DNA from: Methylobacterium thuringiense
GTDB lineage: Bacteria; Pseudomonadota; Alphaproteobacteria; Rhizobiales; Beijerinckiaceae
Assembly (NCBI RefSeq): GCF_022179645.1
Contig: NZ_BPRA01000001.1
Location: forward strand, 310,001-374,000
Direction of reading: 5' to 3'
DNA length: 64,000 nucleotides
In this document: positions 45,188 through 53,350 of the stretch, one piece after another
Layout of the letters: the number at the start of each line of letters is the position of its first letter
How positions within the stretch are numbered: position 1 is the first letter of the stretch
The notes under the pieces: generated by a model
Told to the model about the DNA's origin: nothing
Seen by the model: only the letters and a program-made list of their open reading frames with translations
Database searches by the model: none
Program-made: the position numbers and the translations under genes

Positions 45188-46570
45188 ATGAGAGAGCTGT
45201 CCTGCGACGTCGCGGTCATCGGCGCCGGCACCGCGGGCATCGCTGCGCACCGCGCCGCCCTCGATGCGGGCGCGGCCTCGATTCTGATCGAGCAGGGGCC
45301 GGGCGGCACCACCTGCGCGCGAGTCGGCTGCATGCCTTCGAAGTTGCTGATCGTGGCGGCGAATGCGGCCCATGAAGCCCGCGCGGCGCACCGCTTCGGT
45401 ATTCATGTCGAGCACGTGCGGGTCGACGGCCGAGACGTGATGCGGCGCGTGCGCCAACAGCGCGACTGCTTCGTCGACAGCGTGTTCGAGGGGCTGGAGA
45501 AACTTCCGGAAGGCAGCCGGATCACCGGCCGCGCGGTGTTCGAGGACGCGACGACCCTTCGCATCGACGACGCGATCCGCCTGCGCTTCAAGGCGGCCGT
45601 GATCGCGACGGGATCGAGCCCGAGCGTGCCGAAGCCGCTGGAGGGCCTCGGCGAACGTCTGCTCACCACCGACACGCTCTTCGAGATCGAGGATCTGCCG
45701 GAATCGATCGCGGTGCTCGGTGGGGGGCCTGTTGGGATCGAACTGGCGCAGGCGCTGGCACGGCTCGGCGTGAAGACCGCGTTGTTCGATCCCGCCGGTG
45801 CGTTGGGCGGGATCGCGGATCCCGATCTGGCCGAGGCGGCGCGCGACATTTTCGGGAAGGATATCGCGCTCCATCTCGGGGCGACCGTCGAACGTGCCGA
45901 GGCGACAGAGGGCGGCGTTACGCTGCACTGGTCTGACAAGGATGGCGGAAAGGGCTCGGCGTCGTTCGCCCGGGTCCTGGCCGCCACGGGCCGCCCTCCG
46001 AACGTGCGCGGCATCGGGCTCGCCAGCACCGGCCTGTCCCTCGACGAGGACGGGATGCCCGCCTTCGATCCACACTCGCTCGTCTGCGAGGGTGACTCGA
46101 TCCTTATTGCCGGAGACGCCAACGCGGCCCGTCCGGTTCTGCACGAGGCGAGCCGCCAGGGCCGCATCGCCGGCCGCAACGCCGCTGTGCTGGCACGGTC
46201 CGACAAAGGATCGATCGAGAACCCAAGGCCTTGGGTGAAGCTCGCAATGGTCTTTACCGAGCCGCAGATCGCGGCGATCGGAGACCTGGGCGGCGACCTC
46301 GTCGGCAAGGTGGATTTCTGCGACCAGGGTCGTGCCCAGGTCATGGGCCGCAACCAGGGCGGCATGCGGGTCTACGCGGACCGGAGCGGCCGCCTGCTCG
46401 GCGCCGAGATGCTCGGTCCCGACGTCGAGCACCTCGCGCACATCCTGTCCTTTGCCATCCAGGACGGACACACGGCGCAAGACCTGCTCGACAGGCCGTT
46501 CTACCACCTGACCCTGGAAGAAGGCCTCCGGACCGCTCTGTCCGATATCATACGGAAAACTGCAGGTTGA
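45188..46570 (+). CDS. Dihydrolipoamide dehydrogenase-like flavoprotein
   Basis: 460 aa. AVIGAGTAGIAAHRAALDAG binds FAD; Cys43 and Cys48 in GGTTCARVGCMPSKLL are the redox disulfide. IAVLGGGPVGIELAQALARL is the NAD(P)-binding motif; SILIAGDANAARPVLHEAS is the second FAD contact. The C-terminal dimer domain ends YHLTLEEGLRTAL, keeping the His...Glu pair of lipoamide dehydrogenases. There are no E1 or E2 genes nearby, so the lipoyl partner is unknown; a mercuric-reductase- or soluble-transhydrogenase-like role is possible. Coupled to the SDR gene. Confidence 0.92.
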   Translation: MRELSCDVAVIGAGTAGIAAHRAALDAGAASILIEQGPGGTTCARVGCMPSKLLIVAANAAHEARAAHRFGIHVEHVRVDGRDVMRRVRQQRDCFVDSVFEGLEKLPEGSRITGRAVFEDATTLRIDDAIRLRFKAAVIATGSSPSVPKPLEGLGERLLTTDTLFEIEDLPESIAVLGGGPVGIELAQALARLGVKTALFDPAGALGGIADPDLAEAARDIFGKDIALHLGATVERAEATEGGVTLHWSDKDGGKGSASFARVLAATGRPPNVRGIGLASTGLSLDEDGMPAFDPHSLVCEGDSILIAGDANAARPVLHEASRQGRIAGRNAAVLARSDKGSIENPRPWVKLAMVFTEPQIAAIGDLGGDLVGKVDFCDQGRAQVMGRNQGGMRVYADRSGRLLGAEMLGPDVEHLAHILSFAIQDGHTAQDLLDRPFYHLTLEEGLRTALSDIIRKTAG

Positions 46571-46666
46571 GCACGAAGTTGTGCGGAAGCATCCTCGTCG
46601 TGTCGCCGGAACCGTCACCTTCTGAGGATTGCGCGAGAGGGCGGGCGCGGTCATACCGGGGCCGGA

Positions 46667-49285
46667 ATGATCGACCCGCCCCACAACAGGATCCAGGACG
46701 TCCTCGGGAAGTCCGTCGATCTCGACGCCCTGTCGCCCGAGGCGCTCGACCGTCTCGACCAGGGCGTGATCGCGCTGGACGCGGCGGGCCGGGTGCTGTC
46801 ATTCAGCGAGGGCGCCGCGAGCCTTTCGGGGTTCTCGGCAAGCGCCGTCGTCGGCCGTCACTACTTCCGCGACATCGTGCCGAGCACGAACGTGCCGAGC
46901 TTTCACGGTCGTTTCCTGAGCGGGCTTCGGCGCGGGCGCCTCGACGAGACCTTCGAGTTCGTGTTCGGGCGAATGCCGCAACCACTGCGAGCACGCATTC
47001 ATCTTCGCGCGTCGGCGACGCCTGGTCGCTACTGGCTGGTGATCGCCGCCCTCGAGAACATCGGCGCGGGACGCTCGCGCGAGGCGGTGATGGCGGCCGT
47101 TGGCCGGCGCGTCCGGGCCGAGCCGGTCGATCCGAGCCTGTGCGAACGCGAGCCGATCCACATCCCGGGCTCGATCCAGCCCAACGCCGTCATGCTCGCG
47201 GCGGATGCCGAGACGCTCGCGATCCTCGTCCACAGCGCCAACATCTCCGACGTCTTCGATGACGACGGCACGGCGCTCGATGGGCGGCACCTGAGCGAGG
47301 TCCTTCCGGCCGGTTTCGTGGCGCTGGTCCAGGCCGGCGTCGCAGCGGGAAGCCTGGAAGACGGCCGGCTGCTCCGGCAGGCGGTGACCCTCGCCAGTCG
47401 GCCGGACGACCGCTTCTACGCCGTCGCACATGTGCGGAGCGGCCGGGTCATCGTCGAGTTGGAGCGCGCGCCCGACCGTCCTGACGATTTCGGTTCGGCC
47501 ACCCCGTTGGAGACCGAGTTGGCGGTCGTCCGCCTGCGCGGGGCCGAAAGCCTGGACGAGGCGGCGCGGATCGTCGCGAGCGAGATCCGGATCCTCACCG
47601 GCTTCGAATCCGTCCTCGTCTACCGCTTCGACGCGGACTGGAACGGCGAGGCCATCGCCGAGGATATGATCCCCGGCTGGCAGCGCCCACTGATCGGACT
47701 GCGCTTCCCCTCCTCGGACATTCCGGCCCAGGCCCGCGCGCTCTATCACAAGGCCAAGAGCCGCTTCGTGATCGACCGCGACTGCGTGCCGGTGCCGCTG
47801 GTGGCGGGTAAGGCAGCCGGCAACGGGCCGATCGACCTCACCTTCGCCCAGAACCGCACGCTTTCGCCGATCCATCTCGAATATCAGCGCAATCTCGGCG
47901 TGAACGGTTCGATGTCGATCTCGATCCTCGTCGAGGGCCGGCTCTGGGGCCTGATGATCGGCCATCACCGGCAGCCGCATTACGTCGCGCCCGAGACGCG
48001 GGCCGCCTCGACGGTCCTCACCGACGCCTTCGCCATGCGCGTGCAGGAGATCGAGGCGCATCGCCGCTGGGCCGAGCAGCAGACCCATCTCGACATCGAG
48101 GGGCGGCTCGTGCGCGGGCTGACGCGCACGGACGACTTCGTCCAGGCGCTAACAGTCGGTTCGACCACGCTGCTCGACCTGTTCGATGTCGGCGGCGCCG
48201 GCATCGTCTCGGAGGGCCATGTCAGCCTGATCGGGGCCTGCCCGACCGACAAGGAGGTCTTGGCGCTCGCGGATTGGTTGAGGGAGGCCCTGCCGCAAGG
48301 CCAGCCGAGTTACACCACCGATGCCCTGAGCAGCGCCCATGCCCGTGGCGGCGCTTATGCGGCTACGGCGAGCGGCCTGCTCGCGGCCTTCGTCGATGCC
48401 GAACGGCTGCACCTCCTGCTCTGGTTCCGCCCAGAGGTGCCGAGCACGGTCACTTGGGGCGGCGATCCGCGAAAGCCGGTCATCGCCGGTTCGGGGTCGG
48501 TGGCGGTGCTGCCGCGCCGCTCTTTCGAGCGCTGGGTCGAGGAACGCCGCGGCGTCGCGACGCCGTTCGCGGATTGGCAGGTCTCGCTCGCCGAACAGCT
48601 CGCCCAGGCGGTCGAGGGCGTCGTCCTGCGCCAGCGGCGCAAGATCGAGGAACTGACCGATCTTCTCGTCGAGAAGGAGCGGCTGCTCGCGCAGAAGGAT
48701 CTGCTCACGCGCGAGATCGACCACCGCGTGAAGAACTCGCTGCAGATCGTCTCGGCTTTCCTGCACATGCAGCGGCGCCAGATCACCGACCCGGCCGCAC
48801 GGCAGGCCTTCTCGGAGACCTCCGGCCGCGTGATGAGCGTCGCGCGGGTGCATGACAGCCTCTATCAGGCCGGCAGCGTCGAGGAGGTCGATCTCGGTCA
48901 GACCATCGACAACTTGTGCAAGGATCTCGCGGGCCTCGCCGGTAACCAGCACGTCGTCGAGCTCACTGCCGATCCCGGGCTGATGGTGCCCTATCAGAAG
49001 GCGGTCTCACTCTCGCTGATCGCCACGGAACTCGTCACCAACGCCTTCAAATATGCGGGCGGCCCGGAGCGGGGAGCGCGGGTCAACGTAAGCGTTTCGG
49101 CCGTCGAGAGCGGCGTCAAGCTCAAGGTCTGCGACGACGGGGAGGGGCTTCCTCCCGACTGGGACACCGGCAAGGCCAAGGGTACCGGCCTCGGGATGAA
49201 ACTGGTGCGGGCCATGCTGGACCAGATCAACGCCCGGATCGAGGTCGAGAACGTGCCCGGCGCCTGCTTCGTCGTCTACGCGTGA
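46667..49285 (+). CDS. PYP-like PAS - bacteriophytochrome - HWE/HisKA_2 histidine kinase
   Basis: 872 aa. Residues 20-130 resemble photoactive yellow protein: VIALDAAGRVLSFSEGAASL, VVGRHYFRDIVPSTNVP, then FHGRFLSGLRRGRLDETFEF and ARIHLRAS. PYP Cys69 aligns with Ser73 and PYP Tyr42/Glu46/Arg52 with Phe46/Ala50/Phe56, so this domain cannot hold p-coumarate. Next is a phytochrome core: Cys159 in SLCEREPIHIPGSIQP (biliverdin Cys, though QPHG is QPNA), PAS2, GAF with FPSSDIPAQARALYHKAK and LSPIHLEYQRNLGVNGSMSI, and a PHY domain. The kinase end has His686 (LTREIDHRVKNSLQIVSAF), ELVTNAFKYA and GTGLGMKL. Coupled by GTGA overlap to heme oxygenase. Confidence 0.92.
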   Translation: MIDPPHNRIQDVLGKSVDLDALSPEALDRLDQGVIALDAAGRVLSFSEGAASLSGFSASAVVGRHYFRDIVPSTNVPSFHGRFLSGLRRGRLDETFEFVFGRMPQPLRARIHLRASATPGRYWLVIAALENIGAGRSREAVMAAVGRRVRAEPVDPSLCEREPIHIPGSIQPNAVMLAADAETLAILVHSANISDVFDDDGTALDGRHLSEVLPAGFVALVQAGVAAGSLEDGRLLRQAVTLASRPDDRFYAVAHVRSGRVIVELERAPDRPDDFGSATPLETELAVVRLRGAESLDEAARIVASEIRILTGFESVLVYRFDADWNGEAIAEDMIPGWQRPLIGLRFPSSDIPAQARALYHKAKSRFVIDRDCVPVPLVAGKAAGNGPIDLTFAQNRTLSPIHLEYQRNLGVNGSMSISILVEGRLWGLMIGHHRQPHYVAPETRAASTVLTDAFAMRVQEIEAHRRWAEQQTHLDIEGRLVRGLTRTDDFVQALTVGSTTLLDLFDVGGAGIVSEGHVSLIGACPTDKEVLALADWLREALPQGQPSYTTDALSSAHARGGAYAATASGLLAAFVDAERLHLLLWFRPEVPSTVTWGGDPRKPVIAGSGSVAVLPRRSFERWVEERRGVATPFADWQVSLAEQLAQAVEGVVLRQRRKIEELTDLLVEKERLLAQKDLLTREIDHRVKNSLQIVSAFLHMQRRQITDPAARQAFSETSGRVMSVARVHDSLYQAGSVEEVDLGQTIDNLCKDLAGLAGNQHVVELTADPGLMVPYQKAVSLSLIATELVTNAFKYAGGPERGARVNVSVSAVESGVKLKVCDDGEGLPPDWDTGKAKGTGLGMKLVRAMLDQINARIEVENVPGACFVVYA

Positions 49286-49863
49286 CCGAGGGGCTCCACG
49301 CACGGCTTCGGGCGGCGACCGCAGGGGCGCATCAGGCCCTCGAACGCGACCTCGATTGGGAGGCGCGCACCGCCACACTTCAGGGATATCGCGACCTGCT
49401 CGCGCTGATGCGTGGGTTCCATGCCGGTTTCGAACCTGCGATCGGCCGCATGCTGGACGACGAGGATTTTTTCGGGCCGCGGCGTAGACTCCAGGCGCTC
49501 GATGCGGATCTGAACCGGCTCGGGCTCGGCGCGACGGATATCGCAGGACTTCCGGCGGTCTCGCCGATCGCCCTGACGAGCCGCGCGTCGGCCTACGGTG
49601 CGCTCTACGTGCTCGAAGGCTCGACGTTGGGTGGACAGGTGATCGGCCGCTCGATCGCCGAGCGCCATGGCCCCGATGCCGAGGCCGCCTGCCGCTACTA
49701 CCGCGGACACGGCCGCGCCACCGGCCGGATGTGGAACGCCTTCCGCGCCCGTCTCGACGGGCTCGACGGCGACGATGCGCTGGTAGCGGGGATCGCGACC
49801 TTCGATGCGCTGAGGACGTGGCTGGCTCGCGCGGAAGCCGTTCGAGCCGTGACGGCATCGTAA
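49282..49863 (+). CDS. Heme oxygenase (biliverdin-producing)
   Basis: 193 aa from GTG 49282, overlapping the phytochrome stop. His17 (ATAGAHQALERD) is the proximal heme ligand; YGALYVLEGSTLGGQVI is the distal helix. RYYRGHGRATGRMWNAFRAR completes the fold. It opens heme to biliverdin, CO and iron; biliverdin is the chromophore for the phytochrome encoded immediately upstream. Translational coupling means sensor and chromophore are made together. Confidence 0.93.
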   Translation: MTEGLHARLRAATAGAHQALERDLDWEARTATLQGYRDLLALMRGFHAGFEPAIGRMLDDEDFFGPRRRLQALDADLNRLGLGATDIAGLPAVSPIALTSRASAYGALYVLEGSTLGGQVIGRSIAERHGPDAEAACRYYRGHGRATGRMWNAFRARLDGLDGDDALVAGIATFDALRTWLARAEAVRAVTAS

Positions 49864-49885
49864 GCCCGACACCTGAATCGGGGCG

Positions 49886-50971
49886 CTACGAGCCCCCCGG
49901 CGAGACGCCGTCGGGGTTCTCGGCGCGAGACGGCGGCAGGATCGTCGCGCGGCGAGCCTCCAGCATCTGCCAGGCGACCAGCGAGGGCAGGCCCAGTACG
50001 ACGTCGGGAACCCGCTTGGCGAGCGACAGTGCGATGGCCGTGCCGGCGTCGATGCCGAACAGGGCGCCGACAACGACGAAGCCGCCCTCTTGAACGCCGA
50101 GCCCGCTCGGAACCGGAAAGGCTACCGACTTGATCGCCTGCGACAGTGATTCCAGCACGATCACCTCGGTGGCATTGATCTCGACGCCGATGCAGGTCAG
50201 CGCGATCCAGATCTCCGCCGCTCCGAGCCCCCAGGCGGCGAGGTGGAGCATAAACCCCTGCGCGAGGCGGCCGCGCCGGCCCCGCGCCCAGACCGCGTCG
50301 AGCGCCGGCTGCACGCCGAGTCCGGATTCTTCCGGCACCTGACCAGGCGTGGCCGTGCCGGCGACCTGACGTCCGAGAGTGGTAAGCCCGCGTTCCACGA
50401 GCTTGGCCGCGCCGAGCCGCTGGAACGCGAAGAAGGCTCCGAGCAGGACGATCGCTACGCCGAGGGCCTCGAGCGTGAAGAGCGCGAGCGAGGCCGCCGC
50501 CTCTCCCTCCACCTGCTGGAGCAGGAGGACGCCCGTCAGGGTGAAGGCGATCTCGGTGGCGACCTGAAGCAACATGTCGGCGAGGATCGAGGCGGCTGCG
50601 AGCCCCCCCGTGACGCCCCAGAAGGTCAGGAGACGCCCGCCGACGACCTCGCCGCCGACCGAAGCCACCGGCAGCAGCACGTTGATGCCCTCGCGCACGA
50701 ACCGAAGGATCAGGAAGGCTGCATCCTCCACGCTCGACAGACCGTCGAGGACTCGGGCCCAGGCGATCCCACAGAGCAGGATCACGCCGACGCGCACCAG
50801 CACCACGCCCGCGAGGCCGACGAGCCCGATCCGGCCGAACGCCGCTCCGATCGCGGCAACGTCGTTCGTCGCGATCAGCCAGACGCCGAGCGCGAGACCG
50901 AGCACGGTACCGACGAGCGGCAGGCGACGCAGCAGCGCGCGGCCGATCCGGGCCATCGGACCAGTACTCAC
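49886..50971 (-). CDS. Flippase-like integral membrane protein (LPG synthase TM/HpnL-like)
   Basis: 361 aa with 7-8 hydrophobic segments, for example LPLVGTVLGLALGVWLIATN, AGVVLVRVGVILLCGIAW and LSLAKRVPDVVLGLPSL. RFVREGINVLLPVASVGGEV and SVAFPVPSGLGVQEGGFV are the conserved blocks of PF03706 (the membrane half of lysyl-PG synthase), also found in HpnL of the hopanoid pathway. No cytoplasmic aminoacyltransferase domain, so it is not a full MprF. It is preceded by a small ferredoxin-like gene (ATGA overlap). HpnL-like lipid transport is a possibility, not shown. Confidence 0.87.
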   Translation of the reverse strand: MSTGPMARIGRALLRRLPLVGTVLGLALGVWLIATNDVAAIGAAFGRIGLVGLAGVVLVRVGVILLCGIAWARVLDGLSSVEDAAFLILRFVREGINVLLPVASVGGEVVGGRLLTFWGVTGGLAAASILADMLLQVATEIAFTLTGVLLLQQVEGEAAASLALFTLEALGVAIVLLGAFFAFQRLGAAKLVERGLTTLGRQVAGTATPGQVPEESGLGVQPALDAVWARGRRGRLAQGFMLHLAAWGLGAAEIWIALTCIGVEINATEVIVLESLSQAIKSVAFPVPSGLGVQEGGFVVVGALFGIDAGTAIALSLAKRVPDVVLGLPSLVAWQMLEARRATILPPSRAENPDGVSPGGS

Positions 50972-51336
50972 GACGGGATGTCTTTCGATTCCGGTCCGGT
51001 GCGGCCAGTCTCCGGAAGAAGGCCCCGGACCGTTGCCGGGGGGAGGGCCGGATCGAGCAGCAGGACGCGGCTGCGGCTGATCGAATCATGCGTCGCCACG
51101 GCGATCAGCCGTTTCGGGCAGGGGCCGAGGCATCCGGTCTCGACGACGCGCATCCTGCGCCCCTGCGTCTCTCGCTTGAACGCACGCTTGAGCGAACGCC
51201 CGAACGCGCGCTTGGGCAGTCCCTGACGCTTGGCGCATTTCGAGCAGACCACGACGAGGTCGTCGAAATCGGCCTTTGCAGCCCGCGGCGTCGCGCCCAG
51301 ACCGGCGGCAGCGGTTCCCTGGTGGTCCTTGCCCAA
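50968..51336 (-). CDS. Small (2Fe-2S) ferredoxin-like protein
   Basis: 122 aa from a TTG start. DLVVVCSKCAKRQGLPKRAF and RVVETGCLGPCPKRLIAVAT give a C-x2-C ... C-x3-C pattern with four cysteines in a thioredoxin-like [2Fe-2S] arrangement, as in small ferredoxin-domain proteins of alphaproteobacteria. A basic N-terminus and Pro-rich end lie outside the domain. Overlaps the start of the flippase-like gene downstream by 4 nt, so the pair is cotranscribed. Redox partner unknown. Confidence 0.75.
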   Translation of the reverse strand: MGKDHQGTAAAGLGATPRAAKADFDDLVVVCSKCAKRQGLPKRAFGRSLKRAFKRETQGRRMRVVETGCLGPCPKRLIAVATHDSISRSRVLLLDPALPPATVRGLLPETGRTGPESKDIPS

Positions 51337-51584
51337 GCGTCGATCCTTCGGAAGGCGTGCGGTTCCGGTAGCGGAGACTCCCGCGCCCTATCGCGAAAGC
51401 ACGAGTCGCACGCAATCCTGCCGGGAATGCAGCAGCGACGCGTGCGCCACAAAAAGGGCCGAAAAAGACGAGACTTGAGAGAGATGTGGCCACGGCTTTC
51501 CGACAAAAGCACCGCGATGCGTCGCGGCCTGCGACGGGTCGCCGCCGCTCGCGCCCGCCGGTGGATCCGCAGGGACCCAATTCT

Positions 51585-52922
51585 ATGAACGCCGACGAGG
51601 TCAAAGAGCGCGAGGTCAAGGTCCGACCGAGCGAGGGTCTGCAGGGCCTGATGGATCTGGCGCGCCGCTCCGTGCCCGAACTGCGCCGGAACATCGAGAC
51701 CCTCGAACCGCTCAAGGAAGGCGGTGCCCTGGCATTGCTGCGCCGCGCCCGCGAGCGCGTGAACTGGCGGCAACTGCCGGGTCTGCGGCAGCGCGCGCCG
51801 AAACCAGCCGAGCGGCTCCAGGTGGTGCTGGCGAAGCGGTTTGCCTATTTCATCGTCCTGCCGACCGCGATCATGGCGCTCTACCTGTTCGTGTTCGCTT
51901 CGGACCAATACGTCGCCCAGGCGAAATTCGCCGTGCGCGGCGACGTCGAGCCCATGGGCGAGACCTCGGGCGGTGGCGAGTTCGCCAGCCTCATCCAGAA
52001 GCACAACAGCCAGGACAGCTTCATCGTCCGCGATTTCGTGCACAGCCGCACCATGGCGGAGGCCGCGCAGTCCGTGCTGCAGGTCTCCAAGATGTTCTCG
52101 GGATCGGACGCGGATTTCTGGGCACGCTACCGCGACGGACAACCGATCGAGGAATTCGCCAAATACTGGACCAAGCACGTCAACGCCCACATCGAGGCGG
52201 TCTCGGGCGTCATCACCCTGAGCGTGCGGACCTTCAAGCCGGAGGATTCGGTGGCGATCGCCGAGCTGGTGATCGCCCGGTCGGAGAAACTGGTGAACGA
52301 GATCTCGCGGCGTGCGCGCGCCGATCTCATCGCCCATGCGGAGACGGATGCGCGCGCCGCAGAGGAGCGGCTGAAGAAATCGCGCCTCGCACTCCAGAGC
52401 TTCCGCAACACCTGGGGCATCATCGATCCGCTCAAGACCGCGGAATCAACGCTTCAGACCATCGGGATGCTGAACAAGGACAAGCTCAAGGCCGAGAACG
52501 ACCTGCAGGTTCTGCGCGACTCGCGCCTCGACGAGAAATCCCGCGGCGTCCAGACCCTTGTGGCCACGGTCGCGGCGATCGACGGCCAGATCAAGCGGCT
52601 GAAGGACCAGCTCACCAACGAGGGGCTTGCGGCCGGCACGCCGAACAACATCACGCAGGCGCTGCTCGAATTCGAGGGTCTGAAAATCGAGCAGCTGATC
52701 GCGGAAAAGCTCAACGAGTCGCTCCACCTGATGCTGGACAAGGCCCGGATCTCGGCCAACAAGCAGCAGGTCTATCTGGCGGTCTTCGTGCCGCCTTCGC
52801 TGCCGGCCTCGTCGATCTATCCGGAGCGCGGCTACACGCTGATGGTGACCTTCTTCTGCTGCTTCGCGCTATGCAGCGCCGGGTCGCTTCTGCTCAGCGG
52901 CGTCAAGGACCAGCGGATCTGA
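51585..52922 (+). CDS. Capsule polysaccharide export inner-membrane protein (KpsE/BexC-like)
   Basis: 445 aa from ATG 51585 (AGGGA about 10 nt upstream). A single TM segment lies at about residues 87-107 (FAYFIVLPTAIMALYLFVFA), followed by a periplasmic domain with long coiled-coil (AHAETDARAAEERLKKSRLA, LIAEKLNESLHLMLDKARIS). A second TM lies at the C-terminus (YTLMVTFFCCFALCSAGSLL). This N-TM-coil-C-TM plan is that of polysaccharide co-polymerase/export proteins such as KpsE and BexC. It probably links the ABC transporter to the outer-membrane channel; neither is adjacent. Confidence 0.88.
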   Translation: MNADEVKEREVKVRPSEGLQGLMDLARRSVPELRRNIETLEPLKEGGALALLRRARERVNWRQLPGLRQRAPKPAERLQVVLAKRFAYFIVLPTAIMALYLFVFASDQYVAQAKFAVRGDVEPMGETSGGGEFASLIQKHNSQDSFIVRDFVHSRTMAEAAQSVLQVSKMFSGSDADFWARYRDGQPIEEFAKYWTKHVNAHIEAVSGVITLSVRTFKPEDSVAIAELVIARSEKLVNEISRRARADLIAHAETDARAAEERLKKSRLALQSFRNTWGIIDPLKTAESTLQTIGMLNKDKLKAENDLQVLRDSRLDEKSRGVQTLVATVAAIDGQIKRLKDQLTNEGLAAGTPNNITQALLEFEGLKIEQLIAEKLNESLHLMLDKARISANKQQVYLAVFVPPSLPASSIYPERGYTLMVTFFCCFALCSAGSLLLSGVKDQRI

Positions 52923-53056
52923 CCAAGACCCCTGCCAGGGGCACCCGCCCCGTACCCGCCGGAATGACGGGCACGGCCTTTCGGAGAGGCCGGCCGGTGC
53001 ACTAGAAGCGGGTTCGGGCCTCGAACCGTTCGCCCTGCGTCCTTGCCGTAAAACCC

Positions 53057-53341
53057 ATGTCGGATTTCACAGACCTCGTCGCGCGCGCCGTCAACCCGTC
53101 GATGGGCCGGGAGGAGCGCGAGTCGGTCTACAGCGTCGTGCGCCAGGCCGTGCTGAGGCTGCAGGAGCGCGAGAACCTCGAGCCCGGGCATCCGCAACGC
53201 AGCCTACAATTGCACCTCGTCGAGGAGACGATCCGGGACATCGAGTCCGACGTCGTCCGCTTCCTCACCATGAAGAAGATGCGGGAAGCCGCCGCCCTGC
53301 AGGATGCCGAGGCCGAGGCTCGCGCCGGAAAGCGCCGTTGA
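53057..53341 (+). CDS. Small helical hypothetical protein (94 aa)
   Basis: All-helical and charged: VARAVNPSMGREERESVYSV, VRQAVLRLQERENLEPGHP, LVEETIRDIESDVVRFLTM. It has no Cys, signal peptide or membrane segment. Ends 9 nt before the convergent flbD stop. Proteins of this type are widespread in Rhizobiales in my recollection, without a function. Helix-rich composition would suit a small regulator or adaptor. Confidence 0.7.
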   Translation: MSDFTDLVARAVNPSMGREERESVYSVVRQAVLRLQERENLEPGHPQRSLQLHLVEETIRDIESDVVRFLTMKKMREAAALQDAEAEARAGKRR

Positions 53342-53350
53342 ACGAGCGGC

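Noticed and set aside
44939-46684. 581-aa open frame on the minus strand
   Set aside because: Antisense to the SDR and flavoprotein genes; composition is biased and no motif is present.
46799-48088. 429-aa open frame on the minus strand
   Set aside because: Antisense to the phytochrome gene; no recognisable domain.
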